Assembly: GCA_937894355.1 (NCBI GenBank)
Contig: CALCRD010000239.1
Span: 1-25,629 of the forward strand
From: an uncultured Bacillus sp.
Lineage (GTDB): Bacteria > Bacillota > Bacilli > Bacillales > Cytobacillaceae
Length of the DNA: 25,629 nucleotides
Direction: 5' to 3'
Each line of letters begins with the position of its first letter. The stretch's first letter is position 1. A model generated the notes under the pieces. It searched no databases. It was not told the origin of the DNA and saw only the letters and a list, made by a program, of their open reading frames with translations. The position numbers and the translations under genes are program-made. Shown here one piece after another: positions 15,496 to 23,004 of this stretch.

Positions 15496-15753
15496 ATGAC
15501 TAACCTACGCTTTCTCTCCCGCTCCCTCTCTCTCCACCAACAGATCAATCTTCAACTTGAACAAATAATCAAAGAAAAACAAACGCCAACGCTTATTAGA
15601 CTGAGCAATAGAGCGTCAGTTCAATACGTCCTCGAAGACGGTTTTAATCGCATTTCCGAAGGTTCTAAGTGCCATGTGATCTGGAACAAGTGCTTGGTCG
15701 AAATCCGGTATAATGATCCGGCGGTTAAATGGTTCAGGATTGAGATAGAATAA
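15496..15753 (+). CDS. 85-aa protein on the opposite strand, apparently leaderless
   Basis: The only convincing plus-strand gene in the window. Residues 1-30 form a helix (SLHQQINLQLEQIIKEK). Residues 31-85 look like a small beta domain, with TLIRLSNRASVQYVL, GFNRISEGSKCHVIW, then alternating hydrophobic strands ending WFRIEIE. No Shine-Dalgarno sequence is present. Instead an extended -10 box ends 6 nt before the ATG, so the mRNA would begin at the start codon. It faces the MuF cassette and ends 7 nt from the 47-aa gene. Because it does not depend on the late operon it may be active in the lysogen. No family is recognised; immunity, regulation or conversion functions are all possible. The competing minus-strand frame over it lacks a ribosome site. 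Confidence 0.58.
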   Translation: MTNLRFLSRSLSLHQQINLQLEQIIKEKQTPTLIRLSNRASVQYVLEDGFNRISEGSKCHVIWNKCLVEIRYNDPAVKWFRIEIE

Positions 15754-15760
15754 AACCGCC

Positions 15761-15904
15761 TTATTCAGACGATTCTTTATCAGGAGGATATTTTCCATAT
15801 ACCTCGAAATAACGTTTGCGGAACTCTTTTTCGTTTTCTTCTTTTGACTTCGTGTAATCTGGCTGCCAATTCACTAAATCAAAGCCTATTTTTTTATTAT
15901 TCAT
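15761..15904 (-). CDS. 47-aa protein coupled to MuF-JAB
   Basis: A small acidic/basic mixed protein starting MNNKKIGFDLVNWQPDY and ending with a helical segment, then YGKYPPDKESSE. The ATG (15904-15902) lies inside the last codons of MuF, and AGGAGGTGG in MuF coding sequence serves as its ribosome site. A longer reading from 15949 would need a poor start, so the short form is chosen. Its tight coupling to a MuF protein carrying a toxin-like C-terminal domain is the pattern of an immunity or partner gene, but the sequence itself names no family. It ends 7 nt from the convergent plus-strand gene. Confidence 0.6.
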   Translation of the reverse strand: MNNKKIGFDLVNWQPDYTKSKEENEKEFRKRYFEVYGKYPPDKESSE

Positions 15905-17507
15905 ATGGTAGCCACCTCCTGTAGTCAAGATTGTTTTTTTCTGCAACATATTGAAGTATTTTATGGCTGTGTTCTTTCCATGCTTCTTGCGGCGTCATTT
16001 CTCCGGATAGAACTTTGCCTTGATAATAGTCAAAATGCTTTGAGTAAACAGTTTTTCGATCATATGCTATCTTCTCAATCGAAAGATCAGCTGAGTTTCC
16101 GTTGCGCTGAACAAAATACAATGTTTTATCGTGCCCGACCACTCCTAATTTATTAACAGATTTCAGTGTGAGAACATTAATATCATCAGTAGAAAAGCTT
16201 GAACTGCCGGGATGGTTATGTATTAATAGCACACTATTATCGTCTGCGTTTTGTAAAAAGTCTATAAATTGTTGAGGAAACCCCACTCCTGAAGAATCTC
16301 CTTCAATCTTATTATACACCTGTTTTCCTGTTTTTACATCTAATGTTAACAAACATTCATTGCCGGACGCCAATCCATGCTCCAACGCCAAGGAAAATGA
16401 TTTCATGCTTTCCTTTTGGGCTTCTTCTGACAGACCCGGCAACTGCACTTTGTTCCTGATTCCGGCTGATTGAAAATATTTCCGTTCTTCGGACACACTT
16501 TTTGGTGTTTTTCCCTTCTGCAACTGCTCAAACTCTCTTAACTTTGCCTGGTCCGCATGGCCATCCACATTCAACCCTTTGTATTTGTCATCTAGCTGTT
16601 TTCCGTAGTTGATGGTCTCATCGCTTTCAAACTTCTCAACAAACGGGGTCTCAAAATGTTTACAGCGCGGATGAAAAGGAGTTCCTCCGTTTGGTGCATC
16701 CTCTAACCTCGGATATCCTTCTGTCCTTCCACTAATAGAGAATATCTTATTTTCATAGAATCTACACCAATCTTCGGCTCCGTGAGCAGAGATCATAACT
16801 AGGTCTAAGCCGTTTTGGGTAAGCCGGTTTTCGGTTCCCTGGCTGACCGCTTCTGCCAATTTGGTTCGGGTTAACATCTCGGAGTAGTTCAGCAAATCCC
16901 ACCGCCTGCCGGACTTATCTACAAAACCAACCCAATTTTCACTCAAAAGAGTATCCGCATACTGCTTAAGCGGGATATATCTTCCTTTTTCGTCGTAATA
17001 AGCAGTGAAGCCTTTTGTATTAAGGGTCTGAACCATTTCTTTCGTGATGCTTTTTCGAGTATCCCCGGTAATCAACCCTGCCGGATATTTTTGTTTTGCT
17101 GCATCCCGAATAGCTTTTTTTAATCCATCCTGCATGTAAGAAGTTGCTGACGCTATATCGCTCAGTGTATCGCTTACAATCGCTTCAATAGCCGCCTGAT
17201 GGACCCCGCCAAAGGAAGAATTGATACCGCCAATTTTATAATGCTTAGTGAGCTTCTCAACCGCTGTCGAGGATCCCAGTTCATAGGCGTCTGGATAATT
17301 ATTTCTAATCCAACTTTCTACATAGCTTTCAAGTTCTGCGGAAATCCTTTCGACATCTTCTAAGAGTGCTTTTGTATGATAAGTTGATAACCCGCGCAAT
17401 TCCTGCCTTTTCAGCCTTTCTTGCAAGTCAGAATAGGCTTTGTTATAAACCTTAACTAACTCCTTTTGTTGCCGTTCAAGCTTCCGGCGTAATTCTTGGG
17501 CGGTCAT
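15897..17507 (-). CDS. MuF minor head protein fused to JAB/JAMM metallopeptidase domain
   Basis: A 536-residue protein. Residues 1-140 are a helical portal-binding region (SPP1 gp7-like). Residues about 205-292 are the MuF domain, with MLTRTKLAEAVSQGTEN, W247-C248 and the signature GGTPFHPRCKHFETPF. After a linker, residues about 370-490 carry a JAB-like domain with H430-N-H432-P and S439-T-D-D442, the zinc-ligand pattern of JAMM peptidases; a possible catalytic glutamate is E402. MuF proteins enter the head with the DNA, and MuF C-terminal fusions in Firmicutes temperate phages are known as polymorphic toxins. JAB could instead process a head protein. It overlaps the portal stop by 4 nt and couples to the 47-aa gene. 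Confidence 0.85.
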   Translation of the reverse strand: MTAQELRRKLERQQKELVKVYNKAYSDLQERLKRQELRGLSTYHTKALLEDVERISAELESYVESWIRNNYPDAYELGSSTAVEKLTKHYKIGGINSSFGGVHQAAIEAIVSDTLSDIASATSYMQDGLKKAIRDAAKQKYPAGLITGDTRKSITKEMVQTLNTKGFTAYYDEKGRYIPLKQYADTLLSENWVGFVDKSGRRWDLLNYSEMLTRTKLAEAVSQGTENRLTQNGLDLVMISAHGAEDWCRFYENKIFSISGRTEGYPRLEDAPNGGTPFHPRCKHFETPFVEKFESDETINYGKQLDDKYKGLNVDGHADQAKLREFEQLQKGKTPKSVSEERKYFQSAGIRNKVQLPGLSEEAQKESMKSFSLALEHGLASGNECLLTLDVKTGKQVYNKIEGDSSGVGFPQQFIDFLQNADDNSVLLIHNHPGSSSFSTDDINVLTLKSVNKLGVVGHDKTLYFVQRNGNSADLSIEKIAYDRKTVYSKHFDYYQGKVLSGEMTPQEAWKEHSHKILQYVAEKNNLDYRRWLPYE

Positions 17508-18997
17508 TCCTCATCATCCTCATCCTTAGCTTGTGTCGGAGGGACTTGTCCGTTAACAGTCCGGCTCCATGATGGCAAGGCCGCGTCCTTTTCTTTCTGA
17601 ATCTGCTCAAGCTTTTTAAGCGCCGTTTCTTGGTCACATTTATCTAGTAGCATAATTGCTTCAAGTTGCGACATCGTGCCGCCTTGAATTCGGCTGTTAG
17701 TGTATTCGGCCACCTCGTTCGGGTCTTCAGGCAAACCGTCTTGCCAGTCGATAGTCGGACGCTCCGGCGTGTACTTGCCACCGCAATACATCACATCGAG
17801 CTTCATAGCGACTTCCAGAACATCTTTAATTGCCGGTTCTGAATATAGCTTCTTGCGATTAACTTTCGCTAGTGTTCGAAGCAATCTCTTTTTGAGTGCC
17901 GCTCCGGATTCTGCAATTGAACTTTTATCCAAACCGAAACATGCTGGCGAAGTTTCCGACACGTAAAACAGCAACTCAATTAAGCGATCTATTTGTTTCT
18001 CGGCCGCTTCTAGTTTACCGTCCCAGGTTAAGTATCCGGGAGGGTTGGAGTCTGGCGAAACCGGAAAGAACGCGCCTCCTGCAGTCAATGTATAACTTCC
18101 ATCATCGTTGCTTTCCAAATAATTAGGATCCCCATACATGTTAGGATCGGTATGTTTCATCAATACAAGGGCATTCCTACTCAATGTAGCCGCTAACTCA
18201 GAAACTAGCGAATCAATATCCTCATAATCGTCAACGCCGTGAATTTCATTATCTACGCTCCAGTTCGAATGGCTTACGATCAGAAAGTTATCAATCCCAG
18301 TTAACTCAACCTCGGGAATTGGTTCGTTGTTTACAGTGATTCCTAGGCTTTCAAAAGAAACCTTGTTGCCAATTAGGCCTTCTGACAACTCAAATATTTC
18401 ACTAATAATACGCCCTTTTTCGTGAGTTTCTTTTCTTAAATACTTTTCCTCACCGTAACTTTCTTCCCAAGCCAGAATGTGCTTCTGAATCCTTTTAACG
18501 TTGCCTTGTTCGGTCAGTGGAAACCAATTGCAAGCCGGTTGAGAATATATTCTAACTTTGCCATTCTCGACTTTAATTTTGTAAACGGCGTCTCCGCGAT
18601 AAGAACTTGCGCACCCTGATTCTTCGTATAGTGTTGCATTGAATCGGTTATCAACAATGATATTTTTGAGAGCTTCTTGCGTTTTGTTGTCGTTGCACTT
18701 GACGTTGAAACCTTCTCCCTGTTCTCCAAACTGCAGATCGGCGCAAAGCAAAGTAAGAATCTTTGCAAAGTTGGCAATGATATATGCTAAATCCTGTTGT
18801 TGCTTATGAGTGCTTACCCGGGAATACCAGTCAGTATATACTTTTTCGTATTGGCACCTAAAAAGATATTCATTGTCACGGTATCTCTTTAAACGCCTGT
18901 ATTCATTAGTTATCTCGGTATTCATCAGATCATTGTCTGTTCCACCCGCCGGAGTGAGCGGCCATGGATTGCCGGGAATGATAATATCTAGTTTCAT
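17504..18997 (-). CDS. Portal protein (SPP1 gp6-like)
   Basis: A 497-residue portal of the SPP1 gp6 family. Typical signs: the N-terminal helix with EYRRLKRYRDNEYLFR, the segment AYIIANFAKILTLLCADLQFGE, the YRGDAVYKIKVENGKVRIY strand pair, and a late helical stem with AAEKQIDRLIELLFYVSE. The Asp/Glu-rich tail (KDEDDEE) is also common. It forms the dodecameric ring at the packaging vertex and binds terminase. AGGAGGTACG lies before the ATG. It lies downstream of TerL across an AT-rich gap and overlaps MuF by 4 nt. Confidence 0.92.
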   Translation of the reverse strand: MKLDIIIPGNPWPLTPAGGTDNDLMNTEITNEYRRLKRYRDNEYLFRCQYEKVYTDWYSRVSTHKQQQDLAYIIANFAKILTLLCADLQFGEQGEGFNVKCNDNKTQEALKNIIVDNRFNATLYEESGCASSYRGDAVYKIKVENGKVRIYSQPACNWFPLTEQGNVKRIQKHILAWEESYGEEKYLRKETHEKGRIISEIFELSEGLIGNKVSFESLGITVNNEPIPEVELTGIDNFLIVSHSNWSVDNEIHGVDDYEDIDSLVSELAATLSRNALVLMKHTDPNMYGDPNYLESNDDGSYTLTAGGAFFPVSPDSNPPGYLTWDGKLEAAEKQIDRLIELLFYVSETSPACFGLDKSSIAESGAALKKRLLRTLAKVNRKKLYSEPAIKDVLEVAMKLDVMYCGGKYTPERPTIDWQDGLPEDPNEVAEYTNSRIQGGTMSQLEAIMLLDKCDQETALKKLEQIQKEKDAALPSWSRTVNGQVPPTQAKDEDDEE

Positions 18998-19175
18998 TTA
19001 TTACGTACCTCCTATCAGAACACCCGTTTGTGTCGTATAATAAAGATTATGACTTTTTCTAAAACCGTTCTAGCTGCTCTTTTGTAAGTTGACATAAATT
19101 ATACACAAAATGTATAAAACAAAGTGAATTATTATTCAGTTTTAAAAACAAAACGCTGCAATTTATGTATAATTA
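18998..19175. promoter_or_regulatory. AT-rich gap between TerL and portal with operator-like repeats
   Basis: 178 nt with no credible gene. It contains the portal ribosome site and a plus-strand promoter candidate TTGACA (19089-19094), 18-bp spacer, TATAAA (19113-19118). It also holds a dyad TATACA-5 nt-TGTATA (19100-19116) over that promoter, a further TGTATA at 19166-19171, and a 9-bp inverted repeat ACATAAATT/AATTTATGT (19092-19100 and 19160-19168). The promoter points against the late operon, into the 3' end of terL. A minus-strand TATAAT (19098-19103) lacks a -35 box. The repeats are seen; protein binding is inference. Confidence 0.45.
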
Positions 19176-20489
19176 TTAGAATCCTTTTGGTTTTACTCCA
19201 ACTTTAAGTATCTGGTTTACGCTATCGTGGAAGTACCCTTCCATATCTTTTCCGTGGTCGTTTTGTTTGAGTGGAGCGTCTTCTCCTCGTTCCTGTGCTT
19301 TTGAATCCCACACATAACTGGAATATTCATCAATAACGGGTTCGTTTGTAGCGTCATTTAAAATGAAGTACTTGCCACTCGCCAAAGCGTTTGCCTGAAT
19401 TCTTATTCTCTTAATAACCGAACCGGGCAATCTTTTGTAAACTCGTATTGGTCTAATACTTTGCTTGTGACATTCAGCAATGAACGAAAGTGCATCGTCC
19501 GGGATAATGATTGCTTGAACCTGCCGGGGTTTGATAAACTCCATTAGTTTTTTCAAATCTTCGCAATATTCACCATCCGTTTTTTGCTTCATTTGGGCTT
19601 TGGCATCCCAATAAAACGACTTTACAAGATAGCGAGTATTTTTATAAATACAAAAAAGACCGAGAACAAATACAGTTCCGGTCCCGTAGTCGTTTGCAAT
19701 ATACCATAGTCTGCCGTTTTCGATGATTTCTTTTTTTAGGTTTTCATCAGTTACAACGTGAACGTCGCGGTTAAACATATCGTAGATGATTCCTTCGGCC
19801 AGCACCCACAAGCCAAGAATAAACCGCTTAAAGAACACTCCGGAATACATTGAACGATAACGTTCTTTGATATTCTCGGAAAGAGATAAGTTGTCATCCA
19901 TTGTAAAGTGAAGATAGATTAGGTTCTTTTCTATGGCCTTATCTATCCACTCTATTTTAAACCAATGCATCGGCCCTTCTGGGTTGCAGTTGAACCAAAA
20001 CTTAGATCCATCAACGGAGCAACGGCCAGTACCTTGCTTGACGAAAGACTCTGGCATCAAGGCTACTTCATCAAAGAATATTCCGGCCAACGTGATACCT
20101 TGAATTAAGTCTTGGCTGCGTTCGTCTTTACCGCCGAAGATATAAAAATAATTGATTTTGTCTTTCCATCTTACAATCAAAAGGTTATCAGCTCTGCTAT
20201 CATGAACTTGATATCCTCTGGTTCGGAGCATAATTTTAAGCCAGAAAACAACATTACGCCGGAAGGACCCAATAGTCTTACCACACATACCAAAGTTCTG
20301 GCCATTAAAACGAAACATTGCCCACACAACAAATGAAAGCGCCATTGATACTGTTTTACCAGAACGAATAGCGCCGTCCGCAATGATCCCATCTTTATCT
20401 TTTACCGGGGAGTTATCACACCACCAAGTTAATACTTTTTTCTGTTTTAGTGAAAATGGTTTGAACTTAAATACTGCTTTAATCTTCAT
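19176..20489 (-). CDS. terL: Terminase large subunit
   Basis: A 437-residue packaging motor. Walker A is GAIRSGKT (39-46), Walker B is LAGIFFDEVALM with D140-E141. The nuclease half contains the acidic motif IANDYGTGTVFVLGL and later DDALSFIAE. This layout is that of the Terminase_3/PBSX-like group. Longer readings overlap TerS further; the ATG at 20489 is preferred because GGAG lies 8 nt upstream, although the ATG at 20495 is possible. It overlaps the end of TerS by 11 nt. It is separated from the portal by 178 nt, unusual for an otherwise compact operon. Confidence 0.93.
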   Translation of the reverse strand: MKIKAVFKFKPFSLKQKKVLTWWCDNSPVKDKDGIIADGAIRSGKTVSMALSFVVWAMFRFNGQNFGMCGKTIGSFRRNVVFWLKIMLRTRGYQVHDSRADNLLIVRWKDKINYFYIFGGKDERSQDLIQGITLAGIFFDEVALMPESFVKQGTGRCSVDGSKFWFNCNPEGPMHWFKIEWIDKAIEKNLIYLHFTMDDNLSLSENIKERYRSMYSGVFFKRFILGLWVLAEGIIYDMFNRDVHVVTDENLKKEIIENGRLWYIANDYGTGTVFVLGLFCIYKNTRYLVKSFYWDAKAQMKQKTDGEYCEDLKKLMEFIKPRQVQAIIIPDDALSFIAECHKQSIRPIRVYKRLPGSVIKRIRIQANALASGKYFILNDATNEPVIDEYSSYVWDSKAQERGEDAPLKQNDHGKDMEGYFHDSVNQILKVGVKPKGF

Positions 20490-21396
20490 TTTCATCACTC
20501 CAAACAGATGGAGCTTCGGCATTTAGGGCATCGATAAAACCATCATCTGGGGTTTCGGTGTCGTCTTCATCCCCAGCTTTGCGTTGAGCAAGTTTGAGTT
20601 TCTCTTCTTCGATTTGTCTTTTAAACTTGTCAGGGAAGAGATCGAAGTATTTTTCTAGCTTTTCTAGTGCTTTTGTTTTATCGATAGTCTTTATCTTTAC
20701 GCCGTCTCTGGTTTGTGAGACCTCGGAAATAATTGTTCCGTCAACCAAATTGCTGTCCTTTAAATCAACGTAATTAACTATCTTTGTAACTGGTTTTTTG
20801 TCTTCTCCTTCGCCTTCGTAAATAGGACCAAACGGGCCCATACATTGTACTTCTCTTTGACCGAACGAAAGATAATCATTGACGTCTGCAAATGCGATTT
20901 TAATGTATTTATTGAGCACATCCATTGCACCGATGAAGATTTCTTCTTGAATCGTGCCTTTAAGGCGACGTATTTCTTTGGCAACTTTAGCTTTCTTTAG
21001 CAGTCTGCAGCCTTCCACGTGAGCACTGTCTGGAGAATAGCCTGCCTTGATTGCCGCCTGAGTGGCATTGAAGTTCTTGATATAATACAAACAAAAGAGA
21101 CGCTGCTTCTCGGTTAATTCTTCGTCAACGTCTTCTAGTTTGAATATCGATTCCTTTGGTCTCGTGATCTTGCTTTTCTTCGTTGCGCTCTTGCGTTGCG
21201 TTGCGGCTTTCTTTGTTGCAACTTTTTCCTTCTTCGCCGCGTTGCGTTGCGGTTGCATTTCGCCTTTGGCTTTTGCCCGGCTAACCCACGATCTAATAGT
21301 ACCCGCTGATATGTTATATTTCTCGGAACATTCCTTTGGTGTTGCTCCGTTTGCAATTTCGTTTAGTATTGTTTCTCTTAACTCGACGCCCGGCAT
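20479..21396 (-). CDS. terS: Terminase small subunit with extra N-terminal HTH
   Basis: A 305-residue protein, longer than the usual 150-200. Residues about 17-44 form a helix-turn-helix (TPKECSEKYNISAGTIRSWV). A Lys/Ala/Arg-rich linker (46-80) is encoded by GC-rich repeats of TTGCG. Residues about 93-150 match the Terminase_2 fold, with TEKQRLFCLYYIKNFNATQ and AAIKAGYSPDSA. The rest is an oligomerisation region and an acidic C-terminus (DDTETPDDG, WSDENED) that may contact TerL. The protein recognises the packaging start site. AAGGCGGTGA precedes the ATG. No cos or pac site can be pointed to by eye. Confidence 0.9.
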   Translation of the reverse strand: MPGVELRETILNEIANGATPKECSEKYNISAGTIRSWVSRAKAKGEMQPQRNAAKKEKVATKKAATQRKSATKKSKITRPKESIFKLEDVDEELTEKQRLFCLYYIKNFNATQAAIKAGYSPDSAHVEGCRLLKKAKVAKEIRRLKGTIQEEIFIGAMDVLNKYIKIAFADVNDYLSFGQREVQCMGPFGPIYEGEGEDKKPVTKIVNYVDLKDSNLVDGTIISEVSQTRDGVKIKTIDKTKALEKLEKYFDLFPDKFKRQIEEEKLKLAQRKAGDEDDTETPDDGFIDALNAEAPSVWSDENED

Positions 21397-21409
21397 TCAC
21401 CTCACCGCC

Positions 21410-21799
21410 TTATGTATAACCCCACTTTTTAAGTAGCTCCAACGCTTCATCGATTCCGTTAGCTACTCCAGTAACCCAGCTGTTATTATCAAAATATTCT
21501 AGCCACTCTTCCTGCTCCGGGGATGTCTTGCCATCCTCTCGTCGCTTCATTTCGATCACTGCTCCCTTTTGGATCGGAAAGGCCGGAGGAGTATCTAAAA
21601 TGATAATATCTGGCACCCCAGGTTTTAACCCCATCCGTTTGAGAATTGCAGCCATTTTGCCCGATCTCTTGCCCTCATTCGGACAATGAAACCACTGCAG
21701 CGGTCGGCCGTTATATTTGATCAAGTTTAACCTGTCTGCTAGAGCTATTTGCTCTTGAGTTTCGCTTGATACTAGATTGTTATATTCGCTAGCTTTCAT
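21410..21799 (-). CDS. VRR-NUC nuclease
   Basis: A 129-residue PD-(D/E)xK nuclease of the VRR-NUC group. Motif residues: E42 in HCPNEGKRS, D64 in GVPDIIIL, E83 and K85 in AVIEMKRRE, and Q96 in SPEQEEWL. Small phage VRR-NUC proteins sit with replication or packaging genes and are believed to cut branched DNA, clearing junctions before packaging. The position just upstream of terminase fits. The start overlaps the 38-aa zinc ribbon by 11 nt, with AGGAG inside that gene. High confidence for the fold, moderate for substrate. Confidence 0.88.
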   Translation of the reverse strand: MKASEYNNLVSSETQEQIALADRLNLIKYNGRPLQWFHCPNEGKRSGKMAAILKRMGLKPGVPDIIILDTPPAFPIQKGAVIEMKRREDGKTSPEQEEWLEYFDNNSWVTGVANGIDEALELLKKWGYT

Positions 21800-21905
21800 C
21801 TTCTTGCTCCTGCCTGTATTCGCACACTGGGCACTCCATGACCCACCCTTCCCACTCGTTAAGGAATAATTCAGTGCCGCATATTTTGCAATACTGTTTT
21901 TCCAT
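21789..21905 (-). CDS. 38-aa zinc ribbon protein
   Basis: A very short gene: MEKQYCKICGTELFL at the start, a linker with NEWEGW, then MECPVCEYRQEQEDES. Two CxxC pairs (C6, C9 and C25, C28) form a four-cysteine zinc ribbon. GAGGTTGATG precedes the ATG. It sits snugly between the NinB-like gene (ending 21923) and the VRR-NUC gene, which it overlaps, so it fills the gap exactly. Such mini ribbons may assist neighbouring nucleases or bind DNA or RNA polymerase; none of this is shown here. Confidence 0.7.
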   Translation of the reverse strand: MEKQYCKICGTELFLNEWEGWVMECPVCEYRQEQEDES

Positions 21906-21922
21906 CTACATCAACCTCGCTT

Positions 21923-22396
21923 TTAGAACGGCGGCGGTGGCACTTTTTCGCTCATATAATCATTAAAGCTCTCGTCGCCCCACTGGCAGAACTTCTCATA
22001 ATCTTTAAAAAATCCGGATGTATCTATCCCGAAGAACTCTATCATTAGTTCCTTATTGACAATCTCAAAGTAGTCACTAAACCCCTTAGTGTTTAATTCT
22101 GTTGTAGTGAATTTCCCCTCAATCTCGAAATCATGTTTGTGTTGATCTGTGAACCATGCTTTGATATCCTCATGCAATCCATCAACCGAGAAGTGACCTT
22201 GATCACACAAAGAACCACCGTTGGGATGAATGCACCAAGATAAGTACGCCCAGTAAAAAGCATTCTGCTTAAGAGACCTAGCTTTCTGCTTTTTTGTGAT
22301 CTTAACCGAATCACCGGCTTTGAGTTTTGTCGGACCTTCCAGCTCTACAAAAACCGCTTTCCTATCATCTTGAACGATGGATATTCTGCCGATCAT
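21923..22396 (-). CDS. NinB-like recombination protein (tentative)
   Basis: A 157-residue protein. A longer frame exists upstream, but it overlaps the 58-aa gene; the ATG at 22396 overlaps that gene's TGA as ATGA, so it is chosen. The pattern KARSLKQNAFYWAYLSW resembles the helix of NinB/lambda Orf-type recombination mediators (R.QN..YWA). A downstream stretch GLHEDIKAWFTDQ, then TTELNTKGFSDYFEIVN, also fits. Those proteins help load recombinases on single-stranded DNA. The C-terminus ends PPPPF. The similarity is modest, so the family is tentative; a general phage DNA-metabolism protein is the fallback. Confidence 0.5.
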   Translation of the reverse strand: MIGRISIVQDDRKAVFVELEGPTKLKAGDSVKITKKQKARSLKQNAFYWAYLSWCIHPNGGSLCDQGHFSVDGLHEDIKAWFTDQHKHDFEIEGKFTTTELNTKGFSDYFEIVNKELMIEFFGIDTSGFFKDYEKFCQWGDESFNDYMSEKVPPPPF

Positions 22397-22569
22397 AGTT
22401 TGACAACGTCCTCTAGCCAAAAAGCTTCTCTGAAAAATCCAACATCTACGACAACGAACCTCTTGCACACTTGAATAATAGTTCCGTTGTATTTTTTAAG
22501 CTTCAGACGGTTACGCCTTTGCTTGCCGATCTCTCTAGTCGCTCTTACTCGGTCTCCTACCTCAAACAT
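22393..22569 (-). CDS. 58-aa KOW/SH3-like small protein
   Basis: A short protein starting MFEVGDRVRATREIG, with a basic stretch (KQRRNRLKLKK), then strands YNGTIIQVCKRFVVVDV and EAFWLEDVVKL. The alternation of short strands and the GDRV...GTI pattern resembles small SH3-like barrels such as KOW domains, which often bind nucleic acid. AGGTGG lies 5 nt before the ATG, within the end of the previous gene. Its stop overlaps the next start by ATGA. No definite family assignment is possible. Confidence 0.65.
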   Translation of the reverse strand: MFEVGDRVRATREIGKQRRNRLKLKKYNGTIIQVCKRFVVVDVGFFREAFWLEDVVKL

Positions 22570-23004
22570 TCAAACCACCTCTTTTTCTTGTTTTTCTTCT
22601 GCTTTCCAGTAGACCGGCAACCCTGCTGCTTCAATCTCCTGAAACATTAACCTTTCTAGCATTGGGTTATCGTGAATGAATCTGTGACAGTCTCTCTTGG
22701 CCATCCAGATATATTTAGGTCGATCCTTGCCGCCTTGGCTTCTATGTGGGAAGTGATGTGGGTCGTCGTGTTCATTGACCTCTGCCGTTCCCCCGCAAAC
22801 AGGACAGAAACCTGCAAAACAAAACCGCCCTTTAGTTTCAAGAGCGGTTAATTTGACGTCAAGTGGCACCGGTTTATATTTACTTTTGGGTTTGGTTTTG
22901 CTTTTTAGTGGTTTTCTGCTTTTTCTATTTGCCTTCCTGTCTTTCTTTTTATTTCGAGTTACTTTTCCGAATCCTCCGGCATCGGCTATCGCTTCGTAGT
23001 TCAT
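22570..23004 (-). CDS. HNH-endonuclease-like protein
   Basis: A 144-residue protein. The N-terminal 45 residues are strongly basic (KKDRKANRKSRKPLKSK), suited to DNA contact. A CPVCGG cysteine pair is followed by DDPHHFPHRSQGG and then DCHRFIHDNP, giving a His-rich nuclease core of the beta-beta-metal type with a zinc knuckle. Similar phage proteins act in recombination or as accessory nucleases. The HNH signature is clear though not canonical in its last His/Asn. GAAAGAGGGG precedes the ATG. Its first 56 nt overlap the end of the PnuC-MazG gene. Confidence 0.75.
   Translation of the reverse strand: MNYEAIADAGGFGKVTRNKKKDRKANRKSRKPLKSKTKPKSKYKPVPLDVKLTALETKGRFCFAGFCPVCGGTAEVNEHDDPHHFPHRSQGGKDRPKYIWMAKRDCHRFIHDNPMLERLMFQEIEAAGLPVYWKAEEKQEKEVV

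Noticed and set aside
15616..15798. 60-aa minus-strand frame over the plus-strand 85-aa gene.
   Set aside because: Its start lies inside the 47-aa gene, it has no ribosome site, and the plus-strand frame has a fitting promoter.
21140..21436. 98-aa hydrophobic plus-strand frame opposite TerS.
   Set aside because: Hydrophobicity reflects the complement of a Lys/Ala-rich linker; no ribosome site.
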